Source: Paracoccaceae bacterium (GTDB lineage: Bacteria > Pseudomonadota > Alphaproteobacteria > Rhodobacterales > Rhodobacteraceae). From it: a DNA stretch of 64,000 nucleotides. The stretch covers positions 1 through 64,000 of the forward strand of contig JAIOJF010000059.1 in the NCBI GenBank assembly GCA_019911965.1, given 5' to 3'. Below, piece by piece: positions 10,128-18,197 of the stretch. The translations under genes were made by a program, and so were the position numbers. The notes beneath the pieces were generated by a model. That model saw only the letters and a program-made list of their open reading frames with translations, ran no database searches and was not told the DNA's origin. Numbering within the stretch: position 1 is the stretch's first letter; every line of letters begins with the position of its first letter.

Positions 10128-11951
10128 ATGTGCGGTATCGTCGGTATCCTTGGAACCAACGAGGTTTCCCCCCTGATCCTGGACGCGCTGAGGCGGCTGG
10201 AATATCGCGGCTATGATTCCGCCGGGATCGCCACCATCAACGACGGTGTGCTGTCGCGCCGCCGTGCCCTGGGCAAGCTGGTCAACCTGTCTGATTTGCT
10301 GGTGCACGAGCCCTTGCCGGGCAAATCCGGCATCGGCCATACCCGCTGGGCCACCCACGGCGCGCCGACGGTCAACAACGCGCATCCGCATCAGGCGGGG
10401 CGGGTGGCGGTGGTGCATAACGGCATTATCGAGAATTTCCGCGATCTGCGCACCGAACTGGCGGCCAAGGGCTGCAAGTTCGTCACCGAGACCGATACCG
10501 AAACCGTGGCCTTGCTGTTCGAGGATTACCTGAAATCCGGGCTGTCGCCGCAGGATGCGGTGCAGGCCACCATCGCGCGGCTGGAAGGGGCCTTTGCGCT
10601 TTGTTTCCTGCTGGATGGCGAGGGCGATCTGATGATTGCCGCGCGCAAGGGCTCGCCGCTGGCCATCGGGCATGGCGACAACGAGATGTATGTCGGCTCG
10701 GACGCGCTGGCGCTGGCCTCGCTGACCGACCGGATCACCTATCTCGACGAGGGCGACTGGGCCATGATCACCCGCGCCGGGGCCGAGATTTTCGATGCCG
10801 CCGGGCGGCGCGCCAACCGCGAGATGCGCCAGATCAAGGCGGAAAGCGCCAGCGTCGACAAGGGCACCTACAAGCATTTCATGGCCAAGGAAATCGCCGA
10901 ACAGCCCTCGGTGCTGGCCGATGCGGTTTCGCATTACCTGACGCCGGAGGGCGACGCGGTGCAGTTGCGCGAGGGGGCCTTGGATTTCACCGCCACCGAG
11001 CGACTGACGATGGTGGCCTGCGGTACCGCATATCTGGCCTGCAACGTCGCCAAATACTGGTTTGAATCGCTGGCGCGGCTGCCGGTGGAACTGGATGTCG
11101 CCTCGGAATTCCGCTACCGCGAGCCGCCCCTGTCGGCCAGCGGCATGGCCCTGTTCGTCAGCCAGTCGGGCGAAACCGCCGACACGCTGGCGGCGTTGCG
11201 CTATTGCCGCGACAAGGTGGCCTCGGTCGTGTCGGTGGTCAATGTCGCCGAAAGCTCGATCGCGCGCGAAAGCGATCTGGCGCTGCCGATCCTCGCCGGG
11301 CGGGAAATCGGCGTCGCCTCGACCAAGGCGTTCACCTGCCAGTTGGTGGCGCTGGCGGCGCTGGCGATCATGGCGGCGCGCCAGCGTGGCCATCTGGACG
11401 CGAAAGCCGAAGCCGCGCTGACGGCGCAATTGCGCAGCCTGCCGGGGCTGATCAACACCGCGCTGGAAGCCGGCGGCAAGCTGCAATCCATCGCCCGCAA
11501 GCTGGCCGAGGCCCGCGATATCCTGTTCCTGGGCCGTGGGCCGATGTATCCACTGGCACTGGAAGGTGCGTTGAAGATGAAGGAAATCAGCTACATACAC
11601 GCCGAAGGTTATGCATCTGGCGAACTGAAGCACGGCCCCATCGCGCTGGTGGACAAACATGTGCCGGTGATCGTACTGGCCCCTAGCGATGCCTTGTTCG
11701 ACAAGACCGTGTCGAACATGCAGGAGGTGATGGCGCGCGGTGGCAAGATCGTGCTGATTACCGATCGCACGGGCGCGGCCGAGGCCAGCGAAGGCACCTG
11801 GGAGACGTTGATCATGCCTGAAGTCGATCCGATCCTGGCGCCCATTGTCTACGCCATTCCGGTGCAGTTGCTGGCCTATCACACCGCCGTCACCAAGGGC
11901 ACCGATGTCGATCAGCCGCGCAACCTGGCGAAATCGGTGACGGTGGAATAA
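10128..11951 (+). CDS. glmS: Glutamine--fructose-6-phosphate aminotransferase (isomerizing)
   Basis: 607 residues, full length for the family. The N-terminus MCGIVGILG exposes the catalytic cysteine after Met removal, and the glutaminase domain shows GIGHTRWATHG and HNGIIENF. Two SIS domains follow, with FVSQSGETADTLAAL, STKAFTCQLV and LGRGPMYPLALEGALKMKEISY. The terminal RNLAKSVTVE is the classical GlmS tail. It converts fructose-6-phosphate and glutamine to glucosamine-6-phosphate, the entry point to UDP-GlcNAc. It lies 4 bases after glmU. No glmS ribozyme is possible in such a short spacer. Confidence 0.98.
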   Translation: MCGIVGILGTNEVSPLILDALRRLEYRGYDSAGIATINDGVLSRRRALGKLVNLSDLLVHEPLPGKSGIGHTRWATHGAPTVNNAHPHQAGRVAVVHNGIIENFRDLRTELAAKGCKFVTETDTETVALLFEDYLKSGLSPQDAVQATIARLEGAFALCFLLDGEGDLMIAARKGSPLAIGHGDNEMYVGSDALALASLTDRITYLDEGDWAMITRAGAEIFDAAGRRANREMRQIKAESASVDKGTYKHFMAKEIAEQPSVLADAVSHYLTPEGDAVQLREGALDFTATERLTMVACGTAYLACNVAKYWFESLARLPVELDVASEFRYREPPLSASGMALFVSQSGETADTLAALRYCRDKVASVVSVVNVAESSIARESDLALPILAGREIGVASTKAFTCQLVALAALAIMAARQRGHLDAKAEAALTAQLRSLPGLINTALEAGGKLQSIARKLAEARDILFLGRGPMYPLALEGALKMKEISYIHAEGYASGELKHGPIALVDKHVPVIVLAPSDALFDKTVSNMQEVMARGGKIVLITDRTGAAEASEGTWETLIMPEVDPILAPIVYAIPVQLLAYHTAVTKGTDVDQPRNLAKSVTVE

Positions 11952-11955
11952 TCCG

Positions 11956-12504
11956 GTGGCCAAGCGGTTCGCTTCTATCGAAGACGATCACCGGGCCTTC
12001 ATCGAGGCCCAGCATTTGTTCTTTGTTGGCAGCGCTGCGGCGGACGGGCGGGTGAATGTCTCGCCCAAGGGCATGGACAGCCTGCGCGTGGCCGGGGCCA
12101 ATCGCATCATCTGGCTGAACCTGACCGGCAGCGGCAACGAGACGGCCGGGCATCTGCGCCAGGTCAACCGCATGACGCTGATGTGGTGCGGCTTTGAAAC
12201 CCGCCCGCTGATCCTGCGCGCCTACGGGCAGGCGCGGGTCATTCATCCGTTCGATGCCGATTGGGAGGCGATGGCGGGATTGTTCGGCCATCCCCTGGGG
12301 GCGCGGCAGGTCTATGACATGGATGTCGATCTGGTGCAGACCTCCTGCGGCTACGGCGTGCCGAAATTCGGTTTTCAGGGCAACCGGGACGCGCTGGCCA
12401 AATGGACCGAGGACCGGGCCGACATTCTGCCGGACTACTGGGCGGAAAAGAACAGCCTGACGATTGACGGTGCACCGACCGGCATTTCCGGCGACAAGGC
12501 ATGA
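11956..12504 (+). CDS. Pyridoxamine 5'-phosphate oxidase-related FMN-binding family protein
   Basis: 182 residues starting at GTG 11956, 4 bases after glmS. The fold is suggested by FFVGSAAADGRVNVSPKGMDSLRV (residues ~22-45), IIWLNLTGSGNETAGHL (~52-68) and a TLMWCGFETRPLILRAYGQARV strand pair, a pattern seen in PNPOx-like split-barrel flavoproteins. The C-terminal CGYGVPKF motif is common in this subgroup. Function is unknown; members bind FMN, F420 or heme-like cofactors. Its position in the glmUS transcript and a 4-base overlap with the next gene suggest co-expression only. Confidence 0.75.
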   Translation: MAKRFASIEDDHRAFIEAQHLFFVGSAAADGRVNVSPKGMDSLRVAGANRIIWLNLTGSGNETAGHLRQVNRMTLMWCGFETRPLILRAYGQARVIHPFDADWEAMAGLFGHPLGARQVYDMDVDLVQTSCGYGVPKFGFQGNRDALAKWTEDRADILPDYWAEKNSLTIDGAPTGISGDKA

Positions 12505-13175
12505 ATGTTGACGAGGCATTGGCGGCGCTGAAAGCGCTTGAGGTGCCGGGGCGTGCGGAGGGTGCGGCGGCCTATCACAAGGTGCCGCGCATCTATCTAG
12601 GCGTGACCAACCCGGCGATCAACGATCTGACCACCTCCTGGCGGCAGCAGATGACGGTGGACGAGCGCGTGGCACTGGCCGATGGGTTGTGGAAGACCGA
12701 TATTTTCGAGGCGCGGCTGGCGGCGGCGAAACTGCTGACGCAGGCGCGTATCCGCCCGGATCAGGCGGTCTGGGATGTGATCACATCATGGCTGCCGGAT
12801 TTCGATAGCTGGGCCATCGCCGATCATGTCTGCATGGCCGGGCAGAAGCGGCTGATTGCCGATCCGTCGCGGCTGGACGAGGTGGAGGGCTGGACCCGCT
12901 CGGATCATATGTGGACGCGGCGCGCGGCACTTGTGATCACATTACCCTTCACCCGGGATCGCAACCCCAAGGCCCCCGATATCGCCGCCCGCGAGCGCAT
13001 CCTTGGCTGGGCGGCGAGCTATGTCGATGATCGCGACTGGTTCATCCAGAAGGCGGTGGCCTGGTGGCTGCGCGATCTGTCCAAGCGCGAGCCGGAACGG
13101 GTGCGGGATTTTCTGGTGGCATACGGTGCCAGGATGAAGCCGTTTGCGCGAAAAGAGGCGGCCAAGTATCTGTAA
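12501..13175 (+). CDS. DNA alkylation repair family protein (AlkD-like HEAT-repeat fold)
   Basis: 224 residues; start ATG 12501 overlaps the previous stop (ATGA). The sequence is all-helical with features of the AlkC/AlkD family: a conserved KVPRIYLGVTNP near residue 27, SWAIADHVC near 110, WTRSDHMWTRRAALV near 132, and DRDWFIQKAVAWWLRDLSK near 175. These tryptophan- and arginine-rich HEAT-like repeats hold the glycosylase site that removes N3- and N7-alkylated bases. An acidic catalytic residue may be the aspartate in DHMW or DRDW. It ends 9 bases before a convergent gene. Confidence 0.82.
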   Translation: MNVDEALAALKALEVPGRAEGAAAYHKVPRIYLGVTNPAINDLTTSWRQQMTVDERVALADGLWKTDIFEARLAAAKLLTQARIRPDQAVWDVITSWLPDFDSWAIADHVCMAGQKRLIADPSRLDEVEGWTRSDHMWTRRAALVITLPFTRDRNPKAPDIAARERILGWAASYVDDRDWFIQKAVAWWLRDLSKREPERVRDFLVAYGARMKPFARKEAAKYL

Positions 13176-13184
13176 GATCTGCGT

Positions 13185-14540
13185 TTAACCGGCTTCTATG
13201 GGGTCATTCGGCTGGCAGACCAGCGCCGACAGATCGCCGACATCTCCGCCTCTGGACAATGCGGCAATCTGGGTTTCGATGGCCGTCGCGCGTGCAATCC
13301 CGACCCTTGGATCGGCAAGGCCGTGGTATTTCTGCCGCAACTCCGTCGCGCCAGGCGGTGCTTCGGCAGTCCATTGCGGGCTCATCAGGCCTGAGGTCAG
13401 CACCCGCCCATCCTTCAGGTGCAGCGATACGATGGCGTGCCGCTGGGCCGGGAAGGTGGCGTTGCAATGGGCATCCTCGCGCATCACCAGCCCTTGCGAC
13501 AGGCGCAACACCTCGGGATCGTTCAACGCCGCCGGTGAAACCTCGGCCGGGCCGACATTGCCGTTCACCAGCGCCACGGCGCACGGATAGGAGGTGGAAT
13601 ATTGCGCCTGTTCGGTATCGGCAGGCCGCCGCGTCGCCAGCCGCACCGATTCGTGGAAGGTGGCGATTTCGATATGATCCACCATGTCCGCACTCAGATC
13701 ATGGGCGCGTTTCAGCGCCAGCACCCCCTCGATCGGGGCCTGTGCCCAGCGGCAGACCGGGTAGGGCTTGAAATACTGCGCCTCGATCAGCCAGGTCTGG
13801 CCCAGATCGCCCCAGAATTTAGCCACCTCCGCGCCCTCCGCCGTGATGGCCGGTGCGCCGGTAAAGCCCGCACGCGCCAGATAGGCCGCCGAAACCCCGG
13901 CCATCGCGCCCCAGCCCGAGCCGTCCTTGACCATTGTGGGATGGTCGATGCAGCGCATCATCTGGCTGCGCGGCCCGTGATATTCCGCGATGCCCATCGC
14001 GTGGCGGGTCTGCGCGTGGTTCAGCCCCAGCATGCGTGCGCCGATGGCCGCCACCGCCGGGGCGACCCATGCGCCGGACGTGTGGTAATCGGCAACGCTG
14101 GCATGCAGGGCCTGGCCGAGCCGCGCGCCAAGTTCGTAGCCGATCACGATTGCGGTCAGGAAGTCGCGGCCATCGCCCTTGCCCCCGGCCTGGGCCATCG
14201 CCAGCGCGCCGGGGAAGACGCCGCAGCCGATATGCCCCTTGTTGGGGTTGAAGCCGTCATGGGCGTCCAGTGCGTCGATGCTCATGCCGCCCGCCAGCGC
14301 CGCGCCGACCGGCGAACAGGGCCGCCCGTCGAACAGGAGGGACGCGCTGCCGCCGCCAAACATCATCGCCGCGTGATCGCGGATGATCCGCGACAGGGGC
14401 GTTTCAGCGCCGCCGATACCGACACCGATCAGGTCCAGCAGGCACAGTTCCGCCTGCGCCTGCACCGGACGGGGCAGGTCGGCGAATGTCAGATCGTGGA
14501 TGAAGCCCACCAGATCGCTGCCGCGCGGATCCATTGGCAT
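13185..14540 (-). CDS. MmgE/PrpD family protein
   Basis: 451 residues from ATG 14540. It has the family's all-helical domain with HDGFNPNKGHIGCGVFPGALA (residues ~93-113), GYELGARLGQALH, GAWVAPAVAAIGARMLGL and the FKPYPVCRWAQAPIEG stretch near residue 262. The family covers 2-methylcitrate dehydratase (PrpD), cis-aconitate decarboxylase and many uncharacterised dehydratases. No methylcitrate synthase or lyase gene is nearby, so a propionate role is not supported here. It is divergent from the DegT-type gene, with 153 bases between the starts. Confidence 0.85.
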   Translation of the reverse strand: MPMDPRGSDLVGFIHDLTFADLPRPVQAQAELCLLDLIGVGIGGAETPLSRIIRDHAAMMFGGGSASLLFDGRPCSPVGAALAGGMSIDALDAHDGFNPNKGHIGCGVFPGALAMAQAGGKGDGRDFLTAIVIGYELGARLGQALHASVADYHTSGAWVAPAVAAIGARMLGLNHAQTRHAMGIAEYHGPRSQMMRCIDHPTMVKDGSGWGAMAGVSAAYLARAGFTGAPAITAEGAEVAKFWGDLGQTWLIEAQYFKPYPVCRWAQAPIEGVLALKRAHDLSADMVDHIEIATFHESVRLATRRPADTEQAQYSTSYPCAVALVNGNVGPAEVSPAALNDPEVLRLSQGLVMREDAHCNATFPAQRHAIVSLHLKDGRVLTSGLMSPQWTAEAPPGATELRQKYHGLADPRVGIARATAIETQIAALSRGGDVGDLSALVCQPNDPIEAG

Positions 14541-14638
14541 GAGGCCCTCCCTGTTTTGCCGCCAAGTCTAGGATCGCCGTCATGCCTGACCCGGCCGTTT
14601 CCGACGCAAATGGTCGTAAATGGTGGCCCAAGCGGCGA

Positions 14639-14667
14639 TTGACGCTGGCACCGGGGCGGATCACACT
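14639..14667 (+). promoter_or_regulatory. Weak candidate promoter for the DegT-type gene
   Basis: TTGACG (14639-14644), 17-base spacer, CACACT (14662-14667), about 27 bases before the start at 14694. The -10 match is poor, so this is tentative. Confidence 0.3.
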
Positions 14668-14693
14668 ACCCCCGGCCCAAGGGACGATCCACG

Positions 14694-15911
14694 ATGCAGA
14701 CCAGATTCACCGGCAGCTTCACCCAGCAGGAACCGATTGACGACGACGCGATCGCAGCAGCGCTGGCGGTTCTGCGCACGGGGCGTCTGCACCGTTATAA
14801 CCTGGCGGACGGGGAAGCGGGCGAGACGGCATTGCTGGAACAGGATTTCGCGGCGATGACCGGTGCGCGTTATTGCCTGGCGGTGGCCTCGGGCGGTTAC
14901 GCGATGGCGACGGTTTTGCGCGCGCATGGCGTGGCGGCGGGCGACAGGGTTTTGACCAATGCCTTCACGCTGGCCCCGGTGCCGGGGGCGATTGCCGCTG
15001 CCGGGGCGGTGCCGGTCTATGTCGAGGTGACGGACCAGTTGGTGATCGACCTTGACGATCTGGCGGCCAAGATTGCCAGCAGCGGGGCGCGGCGCTTGCT
15101 GCTGAGCCATATGCGCGGCCATATCGCGGATATGGAGGCGCTGATGGCGATCTGCGACGCTGCCGGTGTCGCGGTGATCGAGGATTGTGCGCATACGATG
15201 GGCGCGGCGTGGAACGGCGTTGCCAGTGGTCGCCACGGTCTGGCGGCGTGTTTTTCGACCCAGACCTACAAGCACATCAACTCCGGCGAGGGCGGGCTGA
15301 TCATCACGGATGACGCGGACCTGATGGCCCGCACGATCATCCTGTCGGGCAGCTACATGCTTTACGACCGCCACCTGGCCGCGCCGCCGCCGGAAACCTT
15401 CGCGCGTATCCGGCTGGAAACGCCGAATTGCTCGGGCCGGATGGACAATCTGCGTGCCGCCATCCTGCGCCCACAACTGCGCTTGCTGGCGGATCGGGTG
15501 GAAGGGTGGAACCGGCGTTATCGTTGGGTCGAAGATGGCCTGCGCAACATCCCCGGATTGGTGCTGATCGAGCGTCCCGGGGCCGAGGCGTTTGTCGGCT
15601 CGTCGATCCAGTTCCGCCTGCCGGATTTTGGCAAACCCGCGATGCTGGCCGTACAGGAAGCATGTGCACGCCGCGGGGTCGAGTTGAAATGGTTCGGCGC
15701 GGATCAGCCGGTCGGCTTCACCTCGCGCCACGATTCATGGCAATATGCGCCGCCGCAGGACATGCCGCAAAGCGACCTTGTGCTGGCCGGGCTGCTGGAC
15801 ATGCGCCTGCCACTGACCTTCAGCGAAGACGATTGCCGCCTGATCGCCGCTATCATCGCCGATGAAGTGATAGCGGCGGGCCAACGCAACCCGACAAAGG
15901 AAACGCCATGA
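14694..15911 (+). CDS. DegT/DnrJ/EryC1/StrS family PLP-dependent aminotransferase
   Basis: 405 residues from ATG 14694. The PLP-binding lysine is K193 in STQTYKHINSGEGG. The fold-type-I cofactor region includes SGGYAMATVLRAHGV (~65-79), LLSHMRGHIADM (~138) and the aspartate motif VIEDCAHTMGAAW (~160). Enzymes of this family transaminate nucleotide-sugar ketones or inositol-type ketones. The closest functional relatives cannot be named from sequence alone, and no sugar nucleotide genes accompany it. It overlaps by 4 bases with an ABM-domain protein, an unusual partner. Confidence 0.82.
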   Translation: MQTRFTGSFTQQEPIDDDAIAAALAVLRTGRLHRYNLADGEAGETALLEQDFAAMTGARYCLAVASGGYAMATVLRAHGVAAGDRVLTNAFTLAPVPGAIAAAGAVPVYVEVTDQLVIDLDDLAAKIASSGARRLLLSHMRGHIADMEALMAICDAAGVAVIEDCAHTMGAAWNGVASGRHGLAACFSTQTYKHINSGEGGLIITDDADLMARTIILSGSYMLYDRHLAAPPPETFARIRLETPNCSGRMDNLRAAILRPQLRLLADRVEGWNRRYRWVEDGLRNIPGLVLIERPGAEAFVGSSIQFRLPDFGKPAMLAVQEACARRGVELKWFGADQPVGFTSRHDSWQYAPPQDMPQSDLVLAGLLDMRLPLTFSEDDCRLIAAIIADEVIAAGQRNPTKETP

Positions 15912-16255
15912 TCGCCGTTATCTTCGAGGTTACCCCGGCATCCGGACGGATGCAGGATTATCTGGACATCGCCGGCCCGCTGCGCACCGATCTGGAAAAG
16001 ATCGAGGGCTTCATCTCGGTCGAGCGGTTCCAGAGCCTGACCAACCCCGACAAGCTGTTGTCGGTGTCGTTCTTTGACAGCGAGGCGGCGGTGCAGGCCT
16101 GGCGCAATCTGGCAAGCCACCGCGAGGGGCAGGGCAGGGGGCGTTCCGGGTTGTTCGCCTCCTATCGCATACGCGTGGCGCAGGTGCTGCGGGATTATAC
16201 GCTGGATGAGCGCGCCGAGGCCCCGGAAGACAGTAACCGGCATTTCGATTTGTGA
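15908..16255 (+). CDS. Antibiotic biosynthesis monooxygenase (ABM)-domain protein
   Basis: 115 residues; ATG 15908 overlaps the previous stop by 4 bases. The first ~95 residues have the ABM ferredoxin-like pattern: an initial strand MIAVIFEVTP, helix LDIAGPLRTDLEKIEGFISVER, and the strand KLLSVSFFDSEAAVQAWRN ending at a helix with SHREGQGRGR. Such small proteins act as cofactor-free oxygenases, heme-degrading enzymes or mere stress proteins. Nothing here fixes which. Translational coupling to the DegT-type gene suggests a shared context. Confidence 0.75.
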   Translation: MIAVIFEVTPASGRMQDYLDIAGPLRTDLEKIEGFISVERFQSLTNPDKLLSVSFFDSEAAVQAWRNLASHREGQGRGRSGLFASYRIRVAQVLRDYTLDERAEAPEDSNRHFDL

Positions 16256-16316
16256 TGCTTTGACCGGGCAGGGCGGTTTCTGCTATGATCCTGGCCGATA
16301 ACGGGAGGCAACCGAT

Positions 16317-16586
16317 ATGGCCGGAGGCTGGGCGCGCGACGGCGCGGTGAACGAACAGATCGAAGCCTCGATCAGGGATGAGCTTGCCCGCCTGCAGACC
16401 CGGCGCGCACCGGTCGGCGAGGCCCTGAGCCATTGCGTGGAATGCGACGAGCCGATCCCCGAAGCCCGCCGTACCGCCATCCCCGGCGTCAAGCTGTGCA
16501 TTGACTGCCAGCAGGAGCGCGATGCACGGCCCGCCATGCGCGGCGGCATCAACCGGCGCGGCTCGAAGGACAGCCAGTTGAAGTGA
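16317..16586 (+). CDS. Short DksA/TraR-family C4 zinc-finger protein
   Basis: 89 residues. A four-cysteine finger is visible: HCVECDEPIPEARR (two Cys, residues ~40-43) and LCIDCQQERDAR (two Cys, ~61-64). This matches the C-terminal zinc finger of DksA/TraR proteins, with only a short N-terminal helix, as in YbiI-like members. The coiled-coil tip that DksA inserts in the RNA polymerase secondary channel is largely absent, so a DksA-like ppGpp role is uncertain. It stands alone, convergent with the thioesterase gene. Confidence 0.85.
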   Translation: MAGGWARDGAVNEQIEASIRDELARLQTRRAPVGEALSHCVECDEPIPEARRTAIPGVKLCIDCQQERDARPAMRGGINRRGSKDSQLK

Positions 16587-16598
16587 TGGCTTTGGCGC

Positions 16599-17078
16599 TC
16601 AGGACTCGTTCAGGATGATGCATGTGGTCGATCCGGTGGCGTAAAGTCGCCCGTCCTCGACCCCGGTCAGTTTCGCCTCGGACACCGCCGTTGTGCGCCC
16701 GACATGCGAGGCGGTGCCGATGGCCCGCACCAGCATGCCAGGCGGAATGGCGCGGGTGATGTTGATCTTGTATTCCAGCGTCGTGCTGGCGGCACCCTTG
16801 CCGAGCCTGGAATGCACCGCCACGGCCAGCGCGGAATCAAGGATCGCGCCGTACCAGCCGCCGTGGATCGTGCCGAGAGGATTGCGGAATTCCGGCCCGG
16901 GAACGCCTTCAAACACCGACTTTCCCTCTTCAACGGCGATCAGCCGGAAATTCATCGAAACCGCAATCGGGGCCTGCGGCATCGTGCCTGCGACAATCGC
17001 CTGCATCAGTTCCAGCCCGGTCATGGCGGCAATGGCGTTCGGATCGAGCACCTGATTATCGGGGAAATCGCGCGTCAT
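16599..17078 (-). CDS. PaaI-family thioesterase (hotdog fold)
   Basis: 159 residues from ATG 17078. The hotdog active region GTIHGGWYGAILDSALAVAVHS (residues ~88-110) is clear, with the HGG motif and acidic residue D106 typical of PaaI-like acyl-CoA thioesterases. The C-terminal strands VRAIGTASHVGRTTAVSEAKLTG complete the fold. These enzymes hydrolyse phenylacetyl- or other acyl-CoA thioesters. It lies downstream of metF on the same strand, separated by 156 bases containing a strong hairpin, so it is probably transcribed separately. Confidence 0.85.
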   Translation of the reverse strand: MTRDFPDNQVLDPNAIAAMTGLELMQAIVAGTMPQAPIAVSMNFRLIAVEEGKSVFEGVPGPEFRNPLGTIHGGWYGAILDSALAVAVHSRLGKGAASTTLEYKINITRAIPPGMLVRAIGTASHVGRTTAVSEAKLTGVEDGRLYATGSTTCIILNES

Positions 17079-17156
17079 GGTCCTGCCTGTCAGAATCGGC
17101 CATCCGCGCCTAACTAGCGCCGGTCAGGGTGTGGAGACAAGGCGGCGGACGCGCAC

Positions 17157-17178
17157 GGCCCGGGGCTTCCCCCGGGCC
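17157..17178 (-). terminator. Strong GC hairpin downstream of metF
   Basis: GGCCCGGGG (17157-17165) and CCCCGGGCC (17170-17178) pair perfectly around a 4-base loop, 57 bases beyond the metF stop. There is no T-run on the minus strand, so termination strength is uncertain; high-GC alphaproteobacterial terminators often lack one. Confidence 0.55.
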
Positions 17179-17234
17179 ATTCAGTGGCGATAACAGCGTG
17201 ACGATTGCGGTGTTGACGCGTGCTGCAAGCGTCC

Positions 17235-18101
17235 TCAGGCGACGTTCTTCAAGGCGACCACCGGCTCGATCCCCAGCGCCTTGCAGATCTGGCGCGTCAG
17301 ATACGGGCGGTTCAGGGTGTAGAAATGCAGATCCTCGACCCCTTCGTCGATCAGATCGCTGCAAATCTCGGTACAGATGGCGATGGACAGCAGATCCTCC
17401 ACCCCGTCGCGCTTGGCCTTGGTGAAGGCGTCATCCATCCAGCCCGGCAGAACCGCATTGCAGCGCGCCGAGAAACGCTTGACGCCGTCCCAATCCTCGA
17501 TCGGCAGAATGCCGGGGATGATCTTGCCGGTGATGCCGGCCTTTTCGGCGCGGTCGCGGAAGCGCAGGAAACTGTCCACATCGTAGAAATACTGGGTGAT
17601 GGCGCTGTCGGCACCGGCGTCGAACTTGCGCTTCAGATGCTCGATATCGCTGTTGTCGTCCGCCGCTTCGGGGTGGCGGTCCGGGTAGGCGCCGACGCGG
17701 ATATTAAACAGGCCGGTTTCCTTCAGCCCCGCCACCAGATCCACCGACGAGGCATAGCCTTCGGGATGCGGCGTGAAGCGGTCCTCGCCCTTCGGAGCAT
17801 CGCCGCGCAGCGCCACGATCTCGCGCACGCCCATTTCGGCGTAAGAACGCGCGATCGCCAGGGTTTCCTCGCGGCTGGCATTCACGCAGGTCAGGTGGCC
17901 CGCGACGTTCAGCCCGTAATGGCGGATCAGCGTGCCAAGTGCTTCATGCGTCAGCGACCGGGTGGAGCCGCCCGCACCATAGGTGACCGACACGAAACCC
18001 GGGTCCAGCGGGGCCAGCATCTGCACCGAATCCCACAGCCGGAAGCTGGCTTCCAGCGATTGCGGCGGGAAAAACTCAAACGAGATGCGCGGGGTGGTCA
18101 T
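17235..18101 (-). CDS. metF: 5,10-methylenetetrahydrofolate reductase
   Basis: 288 residues from ATG 18101. MetF signatures are present: ISFEFFPPQS (residues 6-15), FVSVTYGAGGSTR (~36-48), HLTCVNASREET (~69), REIVALRGDAPKG (~93-105) and the FAD-binding region ITQYFYDVDSFLRFRDRAE (~167). It reduces methylene-THF to methyl-THF, the methyl donor for methionine synthesis. A LysR-type regulator is transcribed divergently from a 96-base spacer with a perfect inverted repeat, the classic metF-metR arrangement. Confidence 0.96.
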   Translation of the reverse strand: MTTPRISFEFFPPQSLEASFRLWDSVQMLAPLDPGFVSVTYGAGGSTRSLTHEALGTLIRHYGLNVAGHLTCVNASREETLAIARSYAEMGVREIVALRGDAPKGEDRFTPHPEGYASSVDLVAGLKETGLFNIRVGAYPDRHPEAADDNSDIEHLKRKFDAGADSAITQYFYDVDSFLRFRDRAEKAGITGKIIPGILPIEDWDGVKRFSARCNAVLPGWMDDAFTKAKRDGVEDLLSIAICTEICSDLIDEGVEDLHFYTLNRPYLTRQICKALGIEPVVALKNVA

Positions 18102-18138
18102 GTTCGGGGACTCCGTTGATTGGTTGGCCTCTTGTCAC

Positions 18139-18165
18139 ATGAATTTCTTTGTGAGACAAATTCAT
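18139..18165. promoter_or_regulatory. Inverted repeat in the metF-metR divergent promoter
   Basis: ATGAATTT (18139-18146) and AAATTCAT (18158-18165) are perfect 8-base arms, 11-base spacer, in an AT-rich island between metF and the LysR gene. The half-sites TGAA...TTCA resemble MetR boxes, although the known MetR box has a 5-base gap, so this would be a wider version. A second imperfect dyad (ATAAT...ATTAT, 18167-18183) with TCATCATCAT in between adjoins it. Confidence 0.6.
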
Positions 18166-18197
18166 AATAATCATCATCATTATGAGTGGAATCGAAC

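Noticed and set aside
18102-18197. SAM riboswitch in front of metF
   Set aside because: The spacer is too short for the leader plus riboswitch, and a MetR-type regulator with a dyad explains regulation.
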